From Burkholderia sp. Bp8992 (GTDB lineage Bacteria > Pseudomonadota > Gammaproteobacteria > Burkholderiales > Burkholderiaceae), in NCBI RefSeq assembly GCF_003853705.1, contig NZ_QTQI01000021.1, positions 1 through 64,000 of the forward strand: DNA of 64,000 bases, in the 5' to 3' direction. Within the stretch, counting starts at the first letter, position 1. Each line of letters opens with the position of its first letter. The position numbers and the translations under genes were made by a program. Of the stretch, positions 21,324 through 34,590 are shown one piece after another. Below the pieces are notes generated by a model. That model was not told the origin of the DNA and made no database searches. It saw only the letters and a list, made by a program, of their open reading frames with translations.

Positions 21324-22076
21324 ATGTGGAACAACGTTCGCCAACTCAACCTTGCCGCCAGCGCGCTGTATGCGCTGCTGCTGCTCGTGTTGGCGGCGGC
21401 CGGCTGCTACTGGCTGATCCAGCGCCCGACTTTCGCGCTGCGGGAAATCCGGATCGACGGCGATACCGAGCACATCAACTCGCCGACGGTGCGCGCGGGC
21501 GTGGTCGGCCGGCTGAAGGGCAATTTCTTCACGGTCGATCTCGATACGGCGCGCGCCGCTTTCGAGCAGATGCCGTGGGTGCGTCATGCGAGCGTGCGCC
21601 GGGTGTGGCCGAATGCGCTGGCTGTCACGCTGGAGGAGTACAAACCGCTCGGGACCTGGGGCAGCGATCAGCTGGTGAGCGTCGACGGCGAGCTGTTCAC
21701 CGCGAACCAGGGCGAGCTGGAGCAGGAGCTGCCGGCGTTCGACGGCCCGGAAGGCAGTGCGAAGGAAGTCGTCACGCGGTATCGCGACTTCGGGAAATGG
21801 TTTGCGCCGCTGAAGGCGGCGCCGGAAGAAGTGACGCTGTCGGCGCGGTACGCGTGGACGGTGAAGCTGTCGAACGGCATGCAGGTCGAGCTGGGCAAGG
21901 AACGCAACAGCGACACGCTGCATGACCGGAGCCAGCGCCTGGTTGCCGCCTGGCCGGCCGTCACGGAGCGTTGGGGCAACGACATCGAGTACGCGGACCT
22001 GCGTTATCCGAACGGATTCGCGATTCGCGCGGCAGGCATGCGGTTCCTGACCGATACCGACAAGCGCAAGAAGTAA
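21324..22076 (+). CDS. ftsQ: Cell division protein FtsQ
   Basis: A 250-residue bitopic protein linking early and late divisome proteins through FtsQLB. A short cytoplasmic N terminus is followed by one membrane segment (about residues 10-32), a POTRA domain (about 37-105, starting FALREIRIDG) and the FtsQ beta domain. The motif VRRVWPNALAVTLEEYKP is characteristic. It lies 19 nt after ddlB and 26 nt before ftsA. Confidence 0.96.
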   Translation: MWNNVRQLNLAASALYALLLLVLAAAGCYWLIQRPTFALREIRIDGDTEHINSPTVRAGVVGRLKGNFFTVDLDTARAAFEQMPWVRHASVRRVWPNALAVTLEEYKPLGTWGSDQLVSVDGELFTANQGELEQELPAFDGPEGSAKEVVTRYRDFGKWFAPLKAAPEEVTLSARYAWTVKLSNGMQVELGKERNSDTLHDRSQRLVAAWPAVTERWGNDIEYADLRYPNGFAIRAAGMRFLTDTDKRKK

Positions 22077-22102
22077 CGAGAGATCACACGCAAGAGCACT
22101 TT

Positions 22103-23335
22103 ATGAGCAAAGACTACAAGGATCTGCTGGTTTCCCTCGACATCGGCACGTCGAAGGTGGTGGCCATCGTCGCCGAGCTGAAGGGCGAGGGTCACTACGA
22201 GGTGATCGGTCTCGGCCAGAGCGAGTCGAAGGGTCTGAAGAAAGGTGTGGTGGTCAACATCGAGGCCACCGTGCAGTCGATCCAGCGCGCGCTCGAGGAA
22301 GCCGAGCTGATGGCCGACTGCAAGATCACCAACGTGTTCACGGGGATCGCGGGCAGCCACATCCGCAGCTTCAACTCGAGCGGGATGGTCGCGATCAAGG
22401 ACAAGGAAGTCACGCAGACGGACGTCGCGCGCGTGATCGAGACCGCGAAGGCGATCAACATCCCGACCGACCAGCAGGTGCTGCACATCCTCACGCAGGA
22501 ATTCATCATCGACGGCCAGGAAGACGTGCGCGAGCCGATCGGGATGAGCGGGATCCGCCTCGAAGTGAAGGTGCACATCGTGACGGGCGCGGTGAGCGCC
22601 GCGCAGAACATCGTCAAGTGCGTGCGCCGCTGCGGGCTGGAAGTGAACGACCTGATCCTGCAGCCGCTCGCGTCGTCGCTGGCGGTGCTGACCGAAGACG
22701 AGAAGGATCTCGGCGTGGTGCTGGTCGACATCGGCGGCGGCACGACGGACATCGCGATCTTCGCCGAAGGCGCGATCCGCCACACCGCGGTGATCCCGAT
22801 CGCCGGCGACCAGATCACGAGCGACATCGCGATGGCGCTGCGCACGCCGACGCCGGATGCGGAAGACATCAAGGTCGGCTACGGGATCGCGAAGCAGGCG
22901 CTCGCCGATCCGGACGAAATGGTCGAAGTGCCGGGCCTCGGCGAACGCGGCCCGCGCACGCTGTCGCGCCAGGCGCTCGCGGCCGTGATCGAGCCGCGCG
23001 TCGAGGAACTGTTCTCGCTCGTGCAGCAGGTCGTGCGCGAGTCGGGTTACGAAGAACTCCTGAGCTCCGGCGTGGTCATTACCGGCGGCGCGTCGATGAT
23101 GCCCGGCATGGTCGAGCTCGGCGAAGACATTTTCCTGAAACCGGTGCGCATCGGCGCGCCGGAATATGCAGGCGGCCTCTCCGACGTCGTGCGCAATCCG
23201 CGCTACTCGACGGCGATGGGGCTGCTCGTCGAAGGCAGTGCCCAGCGCATGCGCGGCCGCAAGGTCGCCGTGCAGTCCGGCAACGCGGGGCAGGTGTTCT
23301 CGCGGATGAAGGAATGGTTCCTGAGCAACTTCTGA
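22103..23335 (+). CDS. ftsA: Cell division protein FtsA
   Basis: A 410-residue actin-like ATPase that tethers FtsZ to the membrane and recruits later proteins. The N-terminal phosphate loop is LDIGTSKV, the second is VDIGGGTTDIA, and the adenosine motif is VITGGASMMPG. The C terminus FSRMKEWFLSNF is the amphipathic membrane-targeting helix. The ATG at 22103 was chosen because MSKDYKDLLVSLDIG is the family start; an earlier in-frame start lies inside ftsQ. Confidence 0.97.
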   Translation: MSKDYKDLLVSLDIGTSKVVAIVAELKGEGHYEVIGLGQSESKGLKKGVVVNIEATVQSIQRALEEAELMADCKITNVFTGIAGSHIRSFNSSGMVAIKDKEVTQTDVARVIETAKAINIPTDQQVLHILTQEFIIDGQEDVREPIGMSGIRLEVKVHIVTGAVSAAQNIVKCVRRCGLEVNDLILQPLASSLAVLTEDEKDLGVVLVDIGGGTTDIAIFAEGAIRHTAVIPIAGDQITSDIAMALRTPTPDAEDIKVGYGIAKQALADPDEMVEVPGLGERGPRTLSRQALAAVIEPRVEELFSLVQQVVRESGYEELLSSGVVITGGASMMPGMVELGEDIFLKPVRIGAPEYAGGLSDVVRNPRYSTAMGLLVEGSAQRMRGRKVAVQSGNAGQVFSRMKEWFLSNF

Positions 23336-23446
23336 CGAATCGAATCGAAATTCGCGCTGGTGCCGGCGGCTGGCGCGCGACAGGGGGTTGCCCGATCTCC
23401 TGCCGAATAACGGCCGAGTAGCAGTCATTCTCTTGACGGAGGCAAC

Positions 23447-24643
23447 ATGGAATTCGAAATGCTGGAAACCGAAACCAACGGCACCATCATCAAGGTGGTC
23501 GGCGTTGGCGGCGCTGGCGGCAATGCCGTTCAGCACATGATCAACCGCGGCGTGCAGGGCGTCGACTTCATCGTGATGAACACGGACGCTCAAGCGCTGT
23601 CGCGTTCGCGTGCATCGTCGGTGATCCAGCTTGGCAACACGGGGCTCGGCGCCGGTGCGAAGCCGGAAATGGGGCGTGCGGCAGCGGAAGAAGCGCGTGA
23701 GCGCATCGCCGACGCACTGCGCGGCGCGCACATGGTGTTCATCACCGCCGGCATGGGCGGCGGCACGGGCACGGGCGCGGCACCGGTGGTCGCGCAGATC
23801 GCGAAGGAGATGGGCATCCTGACGGTGGGTGTCGTCAGCAAGCCGTTCGAGTTCGAAGGCGGCAAGCGCATGCGCGTCGCTGAAGCAGGCTCGCAGCAAC
23901 TGGAGGATCACGTCGACTCGCTGATCGTCGTTCTGAACGACAAGCTGTTCGACGTGATGGGCGACGACGCCGAGATGGACAAGTGCTTCCAGTGCGCGGA
24001 CGACGTGTTGAACAACGCGGTGGCAGGCATCGCGGAAATCATCAACGTCGACGGCCTCGTGAACGTCGACTTCGAAGACGTGAAGACGGTGATGGGCGAG
24101 CAGGGCAAGGCGATGATGGGCACGGCGACGGTTGCCGGCGTCGATCGCGCACGCCTCGCGGCGGAACAGGCCGTGGCGAGCCCGCTGCTCGAAGGCGTCG
24201 ATCTGTCGGGCGCGCGCGGCGTGCTGGTCAACATCACGTCGAGCCGTTCGCTGCGCCTGTCGGAAACGCGCGAAGTGATGAACACGATCAAGAGCTACGC
24301 GGCGGAAGACGCGACGGTGATCTTCGGTGCGGTGTACGACGACGCAATGGGCGATGCGCTGCGCGTGACGGTCGTGGCAACGGGTCTGGGCCGTGCGGCG
24401 AAGAAGCAGCAGTCGGCACCGATGACGCTGCTGCGCACGGGTACGGACAACCAGCCGGTCAGCGCGGTGTCGCACGGCTATGCACCGGCTCATCACGTCA
24501 GCACGGCGGACTACGGCGCGCTCGATACGCCGGCAGTGTGGCGCAATTCGCGCGAAACCGCGGCATCGCACGTGCAGGCGCTGCAGGAGAAGGGTGTCGA
24601 CACGTACGACATCCCGGCTTTCCTGCGCAAGCAGGCTGACTGA
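23447..24643 (+). CDS. ftsZ: Cell division protein FtsZ
   Basis: A 398-residue tubulin-like GTPase that forms the division ring. The GTP-binding G104-GGTGTG110 loop is intact and the T7-loop residues around NVDFEDVKTVM are present. A variable linker (about 318-380) precedes the conserved C-terminal peptide DIPAFLRKQ that binds FtsA, ZipA and ZapD; the zapD gene is also in this window. The 111-nt gap before it is the largest between ftsQ, ftsA and ftsZ and may hold a promoter, but I saw no clear one. GGAGG lies 8 nt before the ATG. Confidence 0.98.
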   Translation: MEFEMLETETNGTIIKVVGVGGAGGNAVQHMINRGVQGVDFIVMNTDAQALSRSRASSVIQLGNTGLGAGAKPEMGRAAAEEARERIADALRGAHMVFITAGMGGGTGTGAAPVVAQIAKEMGILTVGVVSKPFEFEGGKRMRVAEAGSQQLEDHVDSLIVVLNDKLFDVMGDDAEMDKCFQCADDVLNNAVAGIAEIINVDGLVNVDFEDVKTVMGEQGKAMMGTATVAGVDRARLAAEQAVASPLLEGVDLSGARGVLVNITSSRSLRLSETREVMNTIKSYAAEDATVIFGAVYDDAMGDALRVTVVATGLGRAAKKQQSAPMTLLRTGTDNQPVSAVSHGYAPAHHVSTADYGALDTPAVWRNSRETAASHVQALQEKGVDTYDIPAFLRKQAD

Positions 24644-24654
24644 CGCAAACACAG

Positions 24655-24686
24655 GCGAAGCCGCGGCGAAACTGCCGCGGTATCGC
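24655..24686 (+). terminator. Hairpin after ftsZ
   Basis: CCGCGGC-GAAACT-GCCGCGG stem shortly after the ftsZ stop codon, at the end of the dcw cluster. It lacks a T tract, so its role as a terminator is uncertain. Confidence 0.45.
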
Positions 24687-24831
24687 CGGCGTGACGGATG
24701 CTACGGACCACGACAGGCCGCGTCGGCTGCGACGCCGGGCCGGGAAACGTGCCCTCTTCGCTCAGGCGGGGCGGGATGGGCCGTGCTGTCCGCAACACGC
24801 TGAAAAACCGTATCGCTATGAGGGACCAGCC

Positions 24832-25338
24832 ATGATTCAAGTGGGCGACGCGCTGCCCGACGCGCAATTGTTCGAGTTCATCGACGACGCGCGCGAAGGG
24901 TGCACGCTGGGGCCGAACGCCTTCAGCGTGCGCGACCAGGTTGCGGGAAAGCGGGTGGTGATCTTCGGATTGCCGGGCGCGTTCACGCCGACCTGCTCGG
25001 CGCAGCATGTACCGGGCTATGTCGAACACGCCGAGCAATTGCGCACGGCGGGTATCGACGAGATCTGGTGCGTGTCCGTCAACGACGCATTCGTGATGGG
25101 CGCATGGGGACGTGATCTGCACACCGCGGGCAAGGTGCGCATGATGGCGGACGGCAGCGCGGCTTTCACTCATGCGCTGGGGCTGACACAGGATTTGTCC
25201 GCGCGTGGCATGGGAATTCGTTCCCTGCGCTACGCGATGGTGATTGACGGCGGTGTGGTCAAGACGCTGGCCGTCGAGGCGCCAGGCAAATTCGAAGTGA
25301 GCGATGCGGCGAGTGTTCTCGCGACGTTGACGTCCTGA
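24832..25338 (+). CDS. Peroxiredoxin (Prx5/AhpE-like thiol peroxidase)
   Basis: A 168-residue cytoplasmic peroxiredoxin reducing hydroperoxides with thiol donors. PGAFTPTC55S is the peroxidatic cysteine motif of the Prx5 group (P-x3-T-x2-C); C80 is a possible second cysteine, as is C24. There is no fused glutaredoxin domain. The ATG at 24832 follows GAGGGA by 8 nt, and the segment upstream reads as non-coding, so the shorter start is preferred. It lies between ftsZ and lpxC, as is usual in Burkholderiales, but has no known functional tie to division. Confidence 0.92.
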   Translation: MIQVGDALPDAQLFEFIDDAREGCTLGPNAFSVRDQVAGKRVVIFGLPGAFTPTCSAQHVPGYVEHAEQLRTAGIDEIWCVSVNDAFVMGAWGRDLHTAGKVRMMADGSAAFTHALGLTQDLSARGMGIRSLRYAMVIDGGVVKTLAVEAPGKFEVSDAASVLATLTS

Positions 25339-25351
25339 TCGTGCGGTGCGC

Positions 25352-25369
25352 CGTTGCCTGCCGGCAACG
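25352..25369 (+). terminator. Hairpin after peroxiredoxin gene
   Basis: Perfect 7-bp hairpin CGTTGCC-TGCC-GGCAACG 13 nt after the stop codon, with no T tract. A second hairpin, CCGGAA/TTCCGG, lies near 25410-25430. Confidence 0.4.
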
Positions 25370-25517
25370 CTGCTCACCGGCCTCAGGGCAGTTGTAACAC
25401 GGGCTGATGACCGGAAACGCCTCCGTTCCGGACATCGGCCCGTCCCGTATCGGCGCGGGTAAACTGTCGAAACAGATTGATACGCAGTTTCAAACAGCGT
25501 TGAATAGGGAATTACGC

Positions 25518-25523
25518 TATAAT
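25518..25523 (+). promoter_or_regulatory. Probable lpxC promoter -10
   Basis: A perfect TATAAT at 25518-25523 within an A/T-richer stretch, 55 nt before the lpxC ATG. No consensus -35 is found at 16-18 bp upstream. Confidence 0.5.
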
Positions 25524-25578
25524 CCCGCCTATCGAATATAACTCCTGATTGATGTTTTCAATCAAGACGAAGAACACC

Positions 25579-26496
25579 ATGTTGAAGCAGCGCACCATCA
25601 AGTCCATCGTCAAGACCGTGGGTATCGGTGTCCACTCGGGTCACAAGATCGAGTTGACGCTCCGTCCCGCCGCACCTGGCACGGGCATCGTCTTTTCACG
25701 TGTCGACCTGCCCACGCCGGTCGACATTCCCGCATCGGCGATGTCGATCGGCGATACGCGGCTCGCGTCGGTGCTGCAGAAGGATGGCGTGCGCGTGTCG
25801 ACCGTCGAGCACCTGATGTCCGCGTGCGCGGGCCTCGGCATCGACAACCTGTACGTCGACGTGACGGCCGAGGAAATCCCGATCATGGACGGCAGCGCGG
25901 CCACGTTCGTGTTCCTGATCCAGTCCGCCGGCATCGAGGAGCAGAACGCGCCGAAGCGCTTCATCAAGGTGAAGAAGCCGGTCGAAATCCGTGACGGCGA
26001 CAAGTTCGCGCGTCTCGATCCGTATTTCGGCTTCAAGCTGAAGTTCTCGATCGATTTCCGCCACCCGGCTGTCGACAAGACGGGCCAGGAGCTCGAAGTC
26101 GATTTCGCGACCACGTCGTACGTGCGCGAGATCGCGCGTGCGCGTACGTTCGGCTTCGCGCACGAAGCCGAGATGCTGCGCGAGATCGGCCTGGCGCGCG
26201 GCGGCAGCATGGACAACGCGATCGTGCTCGACGAGTACCGCATCCTGAACAACGACGGGCTGCGCTACGACGACGAATTCGTGAAGCACAAGATGCTCGA
26301 CGCGATCGGCGACCTGTACGTGATCGGTCATCCGCTGCTGGCGTCGTACACCGCGTACAAGTCGGGCCACGGCCTGAACAACGCGTTGCTGCGCGAGCTG
26401 CTCGAGCACGAAGACGCGTACGAGATCGTGACGTTCGACGATCCGCAGGCTGCGCCGAAGGGCTTCGCGTTCGACGCGCAGACCGCCTTCGCGTGA
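25579..26496 (+). CDS. lpxC: UDP-3-O-acyl-GlcNAc deacetylase
   Basis: A 305-residue zinc amidase catalysing the committed step of lipid A synthesis. Zinc ligands are seen in STVEHLMSA (His79 region) and HKMLDAIGD (His and Asp near 237-241), with the catalytic [11 protein letters not shown] histidine near the C terminus. Length is identical to E. coli LpxC. The ATG at 25579 is chosen because [11 protein letters not shown] is the family start; alternative TTG/ATG codons ten codons upstream give a less typical N terminus. A TATAAT and a terminator frame the gene as a single unit. Confidence 0.97.
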   Translation: MLKQRTIKSIVKTVGIGVHSGHKIELTLRPAAPGTGIVFSRVDLPTPVDIPASAMSIGDTRLASVLQKDGVRVSTVEHLMSACAGLGIDNLYVDVTAEEIPIMDGSAATFVFLIQSAGIEEQNAPKRFIKVKKPVEIRDGDKFARLDPYFGFKLKFSIDFRHPAVDKTGQELEVDFATTSYVREIARARTFGFAHEAEMLREIGLARGGSMDNAIVLDEYRILNNDGLRYDDEFVKHKMLDAIGDLYVIGHPLLASYTAYKSGHGLNNALLRELLEHEDAYEIVTFDDPQAAPKGFAFDAQTAFA

Positions 26497-26521
26497 CCGG
26501 CGTTCAGCGCAAGCGATGAAG

Positions 26522-26547
26522 AAAGCGACCCTCGGGTCGCTTTTTTG
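26522..26547 (+). terminator. lpxC terminator
   Basis: AAAGCGACC / GGTCGCTTT hairpin with a four-base loop and a TTTTTT run, 25 nt after lpxC. It may also serve the convergent minus-strand gene that ends at 26578. Confidence 0.92.
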
Positions 26548-26577
26548 TTGGCTGGCCGCCGCCTGCGGCCGGTGCCG

Positions 26578-27054
26578 TCAACGCGGCTTCGCGCCATGCC
26601 GGGCGGCCATGCGCGCAAGCGCGTCCTGCAGCGGCGACGGTTCGAGGTGATCGGCGAGATCGCGCAACGCGGCGGCTCCGACCGAGGTCATCCGCGCCTG
26701 CTTCACGTGCGGCGGCTCCGGCGCGTCCTTCGGCCGCACGCGTACGCGCAGCGTAGCGACGGCCCAGCCGCGCTTCTGGAGATCGCCGAGCAGCCGCGGC
26801 TCGACCTGTCGCAACCGGGCAGCCAGTGCATTGTGCGCGGCAAAGAGGGTCAGGGTCCCATCCTTGATGAAGCCCGGTTCGACATGATTCGCGAGGTATT
26901 CGGGCAGGAGCGCGGCGAGGTCGCGCTGCAGCGACGCGATCTGCTCGACGCCGGCGCGCAACGCCGTGAACGCGTCGGTGCGGCCGAGCACTTCCGACAC
27001 GGGTTGCGGGCGATAGGCGGCGAGCGGGCCGAAACGCTTGGAAAATCGGTTCAT
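26578..27054 (-). CDS. DUF721/DciA family protein (probable helicase loader)
   Basis: A 158-residue protein with a DUF721 domain (about residues 18-110), the family of DciA, the ancestral loader of the replicative helicase DnaB in bacteria without DnaC. The N-terminal part has the pattern VSEVLGRTDAFTALRAG...LPEYLANH and the hydrophobic TLTLFAAHNALAARL segment typical of the fold. It sits convergent to lpxC and divergent from secA, the standard betaproteobacterial position. Assignment of the helicase-loading role rests on family knowledge, not on residues I can verify. Confidence 0.82.
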   Translation of the reverse strand: MNRFSKRFGPLAAYRPQPVSEVLGRTDAFTALRAGVEQIASLQRDLAALLPEYLANHVEPGFIKDGTLTLFAAHNALAARLRQVEPRLLGDLQKRGWAVATLRVRVRPKDAPEPPHVKQARMTSVGAAALRDLADHLEPSPLQDALARMAARHGAKPR

Positions 27055-27204
27055 CGAGGCTTTCTTCGGGCGCGCACGCGCGCGGAGGTTGCTGCCGATT
27101 GTACCCGCGCCGGCCCGTGCCCGGGCGGCTTTCGCCCCGCCGGCCCAGCCCTCGCCGTGCAGCGCCGGTCCCGCCGAGACACGGGCGCATGCTTCCCCGC
27201 GTGC

Positions 27205-27284
27205 TAAAATTCACCGTTTGAGTCCACTAATTCGCTAAGCCGCCGAGGCTCGGGCGCCGGGGCGCGCAACACGCGCCGGGCGCC
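27205..27284 (+). promoter_or_regulatory. secA leader: possible -10 and GC-rich hairpin
   Basis: TAAAAT (27205-27210) could be the -10 for secA. Downstream, GGCGCC (27253-27258) and GGCGCG (61-66) pair with CGCGCC (72-77) and GGCGCC (79-84), making a long GC hairpin before the secA ribosome binding site. No SecM-like arrest peptide frame was recognised. Confidence 0.4.
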
Positions 27285-27310
27285 GGTGCTGCGACGCAGG
27301 ATCCGATCCG

Positions 27311-30112
<2,802 letters not shown>

Positions 30113-30255
30113 TCGACGGCGGCGCGCGTCACGCGTGCCGCTTCGCTGCAGCTTCGAGTGACTGACGTGAGTTGCGGCGGCCCGCGCGTGCGGCCGCCGG
30201 TTCTTCCAATCGATGCCGGCACATGCCGGCATTTTCCATCCGGCAGGTGTGCCCC

Positions 30256-31497
30256 ATGGCTGTCAATTTTCCGTCGATCGATCCCGCCCAACTGCATCCC
30301 GTCGCCGGCGTCACGCTCGGCTGGGCGGAAGCGAATATCCGCAAGCCGAATCGCAAGGACGTGCTGGTCATCTCCGTCGACGAAGGCGCGACGGTCGCGG
30401 GCGTGTTCACCGAAAACCGTTTCTGCGCCGCGCCTGTCACGGTTTGCCGCGAGCATCTGGCGAAGGTGCGCGCGGGCGGCGCGGGCATCCGCGCGCTCGT
30501 CGTGAATACGGGCAATGCGAACGCGGGCACCGGCGAGCCGGGCCTCGTGAACGCCCGTGAAACCTGCACGGGGCTTGCCCGCCTCGCAGGCATCGAGCCG
30601 GCGCAGGTGCTGCCGTTCTCGACCGGCGTGATCCTCGAGCCGCTGCCGATCGACCGCCTGAAGGCCGGCCTGCCTGCCGCGCTCGCGAACCGCAAGGCCG
30701 CGAACTGGTTCGATGCCGCGCAGGCGATCATGACGACCGACACGCTGCCGAAGGCCACGTCGCGTCAGGTGACGATCGACGGCCACACGGTCACGCTCAC
30801 GGGCATCAGCAAGGGCGCGGGCATGATCAAGCCGAACATGGCGACGATGCTCGGCTTCCTCGCATTCGACGCGAACGTCGCGCAGCCGGTGCTCGACACG
30901 CTCGTGAAGGAAGTGGCCGACCGCTCGTTCAACTGCATCACGATCGACGGCGATACGTCGACGAACGACTCGTTCATCCTGATCGCATCGGGCAAGAGCT
31001 CGCTACCGGCCGTCACGTCGACCGATTCGCCGGCCTATGCGGCACTGCGCGACGCGGTGACCGAAGTCGCACAGGTGCTGTCGCAGCTGATCGTGCGCGA
31101 CGGCGAAGGCGCGACGAAATTCATGACGGTGCAGGTCGAAGGCGGCAAGAGCGTTGCCGAATGCCGCCAGATCGCCTATGCGATCGGCCATTCGCCGCTC
31201 GTGAAGACGGCTTTCTACGCATCCGACCCCAACCTCGGCCGGATTCTCGCGGCGATCGGCTATGCGGGCGTCGCGGATCTCGACGTCGGCAAGATCGACC
31301 TCTATCTCGACGACGTGCTCGTCGCGAAGGCGGGCGGCCGTAACCCGGCCTACCAGGAAGAGGACGGCCAGCGCGTGATGAAGCAGAGCGAGATCACGAT
31401 CCGCGTGCTGCTCGGCCGCGGCGACGCGCAGGCCACCATCTGGACGTGCGACCTGTCGCACGATTACGTGAGCATCAACGCGGACTACCGCTCCTGA
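30256..31497 (+). CDS. argJ: Bifunctional glutamate N-acetyltransferase / N-acetylglutamate synthase
   Basis: A 413-residue enzyme of arginine biosynthesis that recycles the acetyl group from N-acetylornithine to glutamate. It matures by self-cleavage in the ...KPNMAT motif, here between A196 and T197, with the new N-terminal Thr as nucleophile; the upstream [11 protein letters not shown] segment is typical. The ATG at 30256 (MAVNFPS...) fits the family better than an in-frame start 28 codons upstream. It follows secA by 143 nt and is 19 nt before the DUF815 ATPase gene, so argJ, the ATPase and mutT form a likely operon. Confidence 0.96.
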   Translation: MAVNFPSIDPAQLHPVAGVTLGWAEANIRKPNRKDVLVISVDEGATVAGVFTENRFCAAPVTVCREHLAKVRAGGAGIRALVVNTGNANAGTGEPGLVNARETCTGLARLAGIEPAQVLPFSTGVILEPLPIDRLKAGLPAALANRKAANWFDAAQAIMTTDTLPKATSRQVTIDGHTVTLTGISKGAGMIKPNMATMLGFLAFDANVAQPVLDTLVKEVADRSFNCITIDGDTSTNDSFILIASGKSSLPAVTSTDSPAYAALRDAVTEVAQVLSQLIVRDGEGATKFMTVQVEGGKSVAECRQIAYAIGHSPLVKTAFYASDPNLGRILAAIGYAGVADLDVGKIDLYLDDVLVAKAGGRNPAYQEEDGQRVMKQSEITIRVLLGRGDAQATIWTCDLSHDYVSINADYRS

Positions 31498-31516
31498 TCG
31501 GGAGCGTTCGAACGAC

Positions 31517-32386
31517 ATGGACAAGCTTGAACAGTTTCTGACGCGCGCCGAAGCGCTGCTCGGCCGTCTCGAGGGGATGCTGCCGCCCGCGCCGGCGGCC
31601 GTCGACTGGAACGCCGCCCACGCATTCCGCTGGCGCAAGCGCCAGGGGCGCGGCTACCTGCAGCCGGTGCCGGCCGTGTCGTCGATCACGCTCGGCGACC
31701 TGCACAACATCGATCGCCAGAAAGGGCTGATCGAGCAGAACACGCGGCAGTTCGTGCAGCGCAAGCCGGCCAACAACGTGCTGCTGACCGGCGCGCGCGG
31801 TACCGGCAAGTCGTCGCTGATCAAGGCATGCCTGAACGCGTATGCGCAGGACGGGCTGCGCCTGATCGAAGTCGACAAGGACGACCTGCACGATCTCGGC
31901 GACATCGTCGACCTGATCTCGCAGCGTCCCGAGCGGTTCATCGTGTTCTGCGACGACCTGTCGTTCGAGGACGGCGAATCGGGCTACAAGGCGCTGAAGG
32001 TCGCGCTCGACGGCTCGATCGCCGCGCAGTCGGACAACGTGCTGATCTACGCGACGTCGAACCGCCGCCATCTGCTGCCCGAGTACATGAGCGACAACGA
32101 GTCGTACAAGCATCTCCCGGACGGCGAGATTCACCCCGGCGAAGTCGTCGAGGAGAAGATCTCGCTGTCGGAGCGCTTCGGCCTGTGGGTCAGCTTCTAT
32201 CCGTTCAAGCAGGACGACTATCTCGACATCGTCGCGCACTGGCTGCGCCATTTCGGCTGCCCCGACGTGGAGATCGAGACCGCGCGCGGCGACGCGCTCG
32301 TGTGGGCGCTCGAGCGCGGTTCGCGCTCGGGCCGCGTGGCGTGGCAGTTCGCGCGCGACTGGTCGGGCCGCAAGGAGCAGGCATGA
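31517..32386 (+). CDS. DUF815 family P-loop ATPase
   Basis: A 289-residue AAA-like ATPase of the DUF815 family, function unknown. The Walker A GARGTGKSS is near residues 94-102 and a Walker B-type FIVFCDDLSFE near 140-150; a sensor-like YATSNRRHLLPEYM follows. It overlaps the mutT start by four bases (ATGA), so the two are co-translated, an arrangement I recall across Burkholderiales. No membrane segment or signal is seen, so it should be cytoplasmic. Confidence 0.88.
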   Translation: MDKLEQFLTRAEALLGRLEGMLPPAPAAVDWNAAHAFRWRKRQGRGYLQPVPAVSSITLGDLHNIDRQKGLIEQNTRQFVQRKPANNVLLTGARGTGKSSLIKACLNAYAQDGLRLIEVDKDDLHDLGDIVDLISQRPERFIVFCDDLSFEDGESGYKALKVALDGSIAAQSDNVLIYATSNRRHLLPEYMSDNESYKHLPDGEIHPGEVVEEKISLSERFGLWVSFYPFKQDDYLDIVAHWLRHFGCPDVEIETARGDALVWALERGSRSGRVAWQFARDWSGRKEQA

Positions 32387-32826
32387 GCGCGGATCTCGCA
32401 CAAGGCGCCGTGCGCGCACCGGATGGCCGCAAGGTGACGGAAGTCGCGGTTGGCGTGATGGTTCAGCCGGACGGCAGTTACCTGCTCGCGCAACGCCTGC
32501 AGGGCAAGCCGTATGAAGGTTACTGGGAGTTCCCGGGCGGCAAGCTGGAGGCCGGCGAAAGCGTCGAGGACGCGCTCGCGCGCGAACTCCACGAGGAACT
32601 CGGCATCGAGGTCACGGCCAGCCATCGCTGGCACACGCTCGAGCACGATTATCCGCATGCGTACGTGCGGCTTTATTTCTGCAAGGTGACGGGCTGGACG
32701 GGCGAGCCGCACAGCAAGGAAGGGCAGGCGTTCGTGTGGCAGCAATTGCCGGTCGCCGTCGCGCCGCTGTTGCCGGCGGCGCTGCCGGTGCTCGAATTGC
32801 TCGAGAAGGAAGCGGCGTCGAACTGA
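32383..32826 (+). CDS. mutT: MutT-type Nudix hydrolase (8-oxo-dGTP diphosphatase)
   Basis: A 147-residue Nudix protein. The Nudix box is intact: GGKLEAGES...ARELHEELGIEV, with the REx2EE metal-binding glutamates, preceded by GYWEFPGG as in MutT. The likely role is to clear 8-oxo-dGTP from the nucleotide pool. The ATG at 32383 overlaps the ATPase stop; the long in-frame reading upstream is an out-of-frame shadow of that gene. The position next to yacG and coaE parallels the E. coli mutT-yacG-coaE neighbourhood and supports the assignment. Confidence 0.9.
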   Translation: MSADLAQGAVRAPDGRKVTEVAVGVMVQPDGSYLLAQRLQGKPYEGYWEFPGGKLEAGESVEDALARELHEELGIEVTASHRWHTLEHDYPHAYVRLYFCKVTGWTGEPHSKEGQAFVWQQLPVAVAPLLPAALPVLELLEKEAASN

Positions 32827-32886
32827 CGCCGTGGCGGCCTGCCGGAAAGGCGGGCCATATCGCCGGCGGGCGGTGCTACGCGCCGC

Positions 32887-33087
32887 TCAGCTGTCGCGAC
32901 GGCCGTCCGTGCCGTCTTCTTCCGACGATGGGCCCTCGTCCGAGGCGCCGCCGATCCGGTACTTTTCCGCGGCCCATGCGCCGAGGTCGAGCTGCTTGCA
33001 GCGGGCCGAACAGAAGGGACGGAACTTGTTTTCAGGCGTCCAGCGCACTTCTGCGCCGCACGAAGGACATTTCACGACGGTAGTCAT
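32887..33087 (-). CDS. yacG: DNA gyrase inhibitor YacG (zinc ribbon)
   Basis: A 66-residue zinc-ribbon protein. CPSC...C-x3-C (K-C-P-S-C-G then F-C-S-A-R-C) gives four zinc-binding cysteines; the C-terminal half is acidic. In E. coli YacG binds GyrB and blocks DNA binding by gyrase. The ATG at 33087 ([10 protein letters not shown]) is the normal start; a start 7 codons upstream is also open. Located between mutT (convergent) and zapD (same strand), 28 nt after zapD. Confidence 0.94.
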   Translation of the reverse strand: MTTVVKCPSCGAEVRWTPENKFRPFCSARCKQLDLGAWAAEKYRIGGASDEGPSSEEDGTDGRRDS

Positions 33088-33115
33088 ACGAAAGCGTTGA
33101 ACCGGCACACGGCCG

Positions 33116-33922
<807 letters not shown>

Positions 33923-33980
33923 TCACTCTCTACCCTAGCAACGCGCCAATTTCGTGCACCATCACGATTGCGCGCAATGC

Positions 33981-34589
33981 TCAGTGCGCGGCGGCCGCGA
34001 GCGCGACATAGCGTTGGTGCAGTGCATCGACCCGCGCGGCGAGTGCATCGGGCGTAACCGAGTCGTTGACGATCACGTCGTCGGCCGCCGCGAGACGGGC
34101 TTCGCGCGTCGCCTGTCGCGCGATGATCGCCTCGACCTGCTCGCGCGTGAAGCCGTTGCGCCGCATCACGCGTGCGATCTGCGTTTCGACCGGGCAGTCG
34201 ACGACGAGCACGCGATCGCTGCGCGTTTTCCAGTTGCCTGACTCGACGAGCAGCGGCACGACGAACATCACGTACGGGCCCTGCGCTTCGCGTGCCTCGC
34301 GATCGGTTTCCGCACGGATCAGCGGATGCGTGATCGCTTCGAGGCGCCGGCGTGCGTCGTCGTCGCTGAAGATCAGCGTGCGCATCTTCGCGCGATCGAG
34401 CGAGCCGTCGGCGGCCACGAAGTCGCGGCCGAACGCTTGTTCGATCGCGGCCATCGCGAGGCCGCCGGGAGCCGTGATGCGGTGGGCGATCAGGTCGGTA
34501 TCGACCAGCGACGCGCCGCGTGCGCCGAACAGGTCGGCGACGGTCGTCTTGCCGCTGCCGATGCCGCCCGTGAGTCCTACTGCAAACAT
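33981..34589 (-). CDS. coaE: Dephospho-CoA kinase
   Basis: A 202-residue P-loop kinase catalysing the last step of coenzyme A synthesis. The N-terminal [13 protein letters not shown] carries the Walker A motif, followed by DTDLIAH and the lid region HPLIRAE. The ATG at 34589 (MFAVGLTGG) is chosen; the extra 17 codons upstream overlap the end of pilD and look non-coding. It is 1 nt after pilD, so the two are tightly linked. Confidence 0.95.
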   Translation of the reverse strand: MFAVGLTGGIGSGKTTVADLFGARGASLVDTDLIAHRITAPGGLAMAAIEQAFGRDFVAADGSLDRAKMRTLIFSDDDARRRLEAITHPLIRAETDREAREAQGPYVMFVVPLLVESGNWKTRSDRVLVVDCPVETQIARVMRRNGFTREQVEAIIARQATREARLAAADDVIVNDSVTPDALAARVDALHQRYVALAAAAH

Positions 34590-34590
34590 G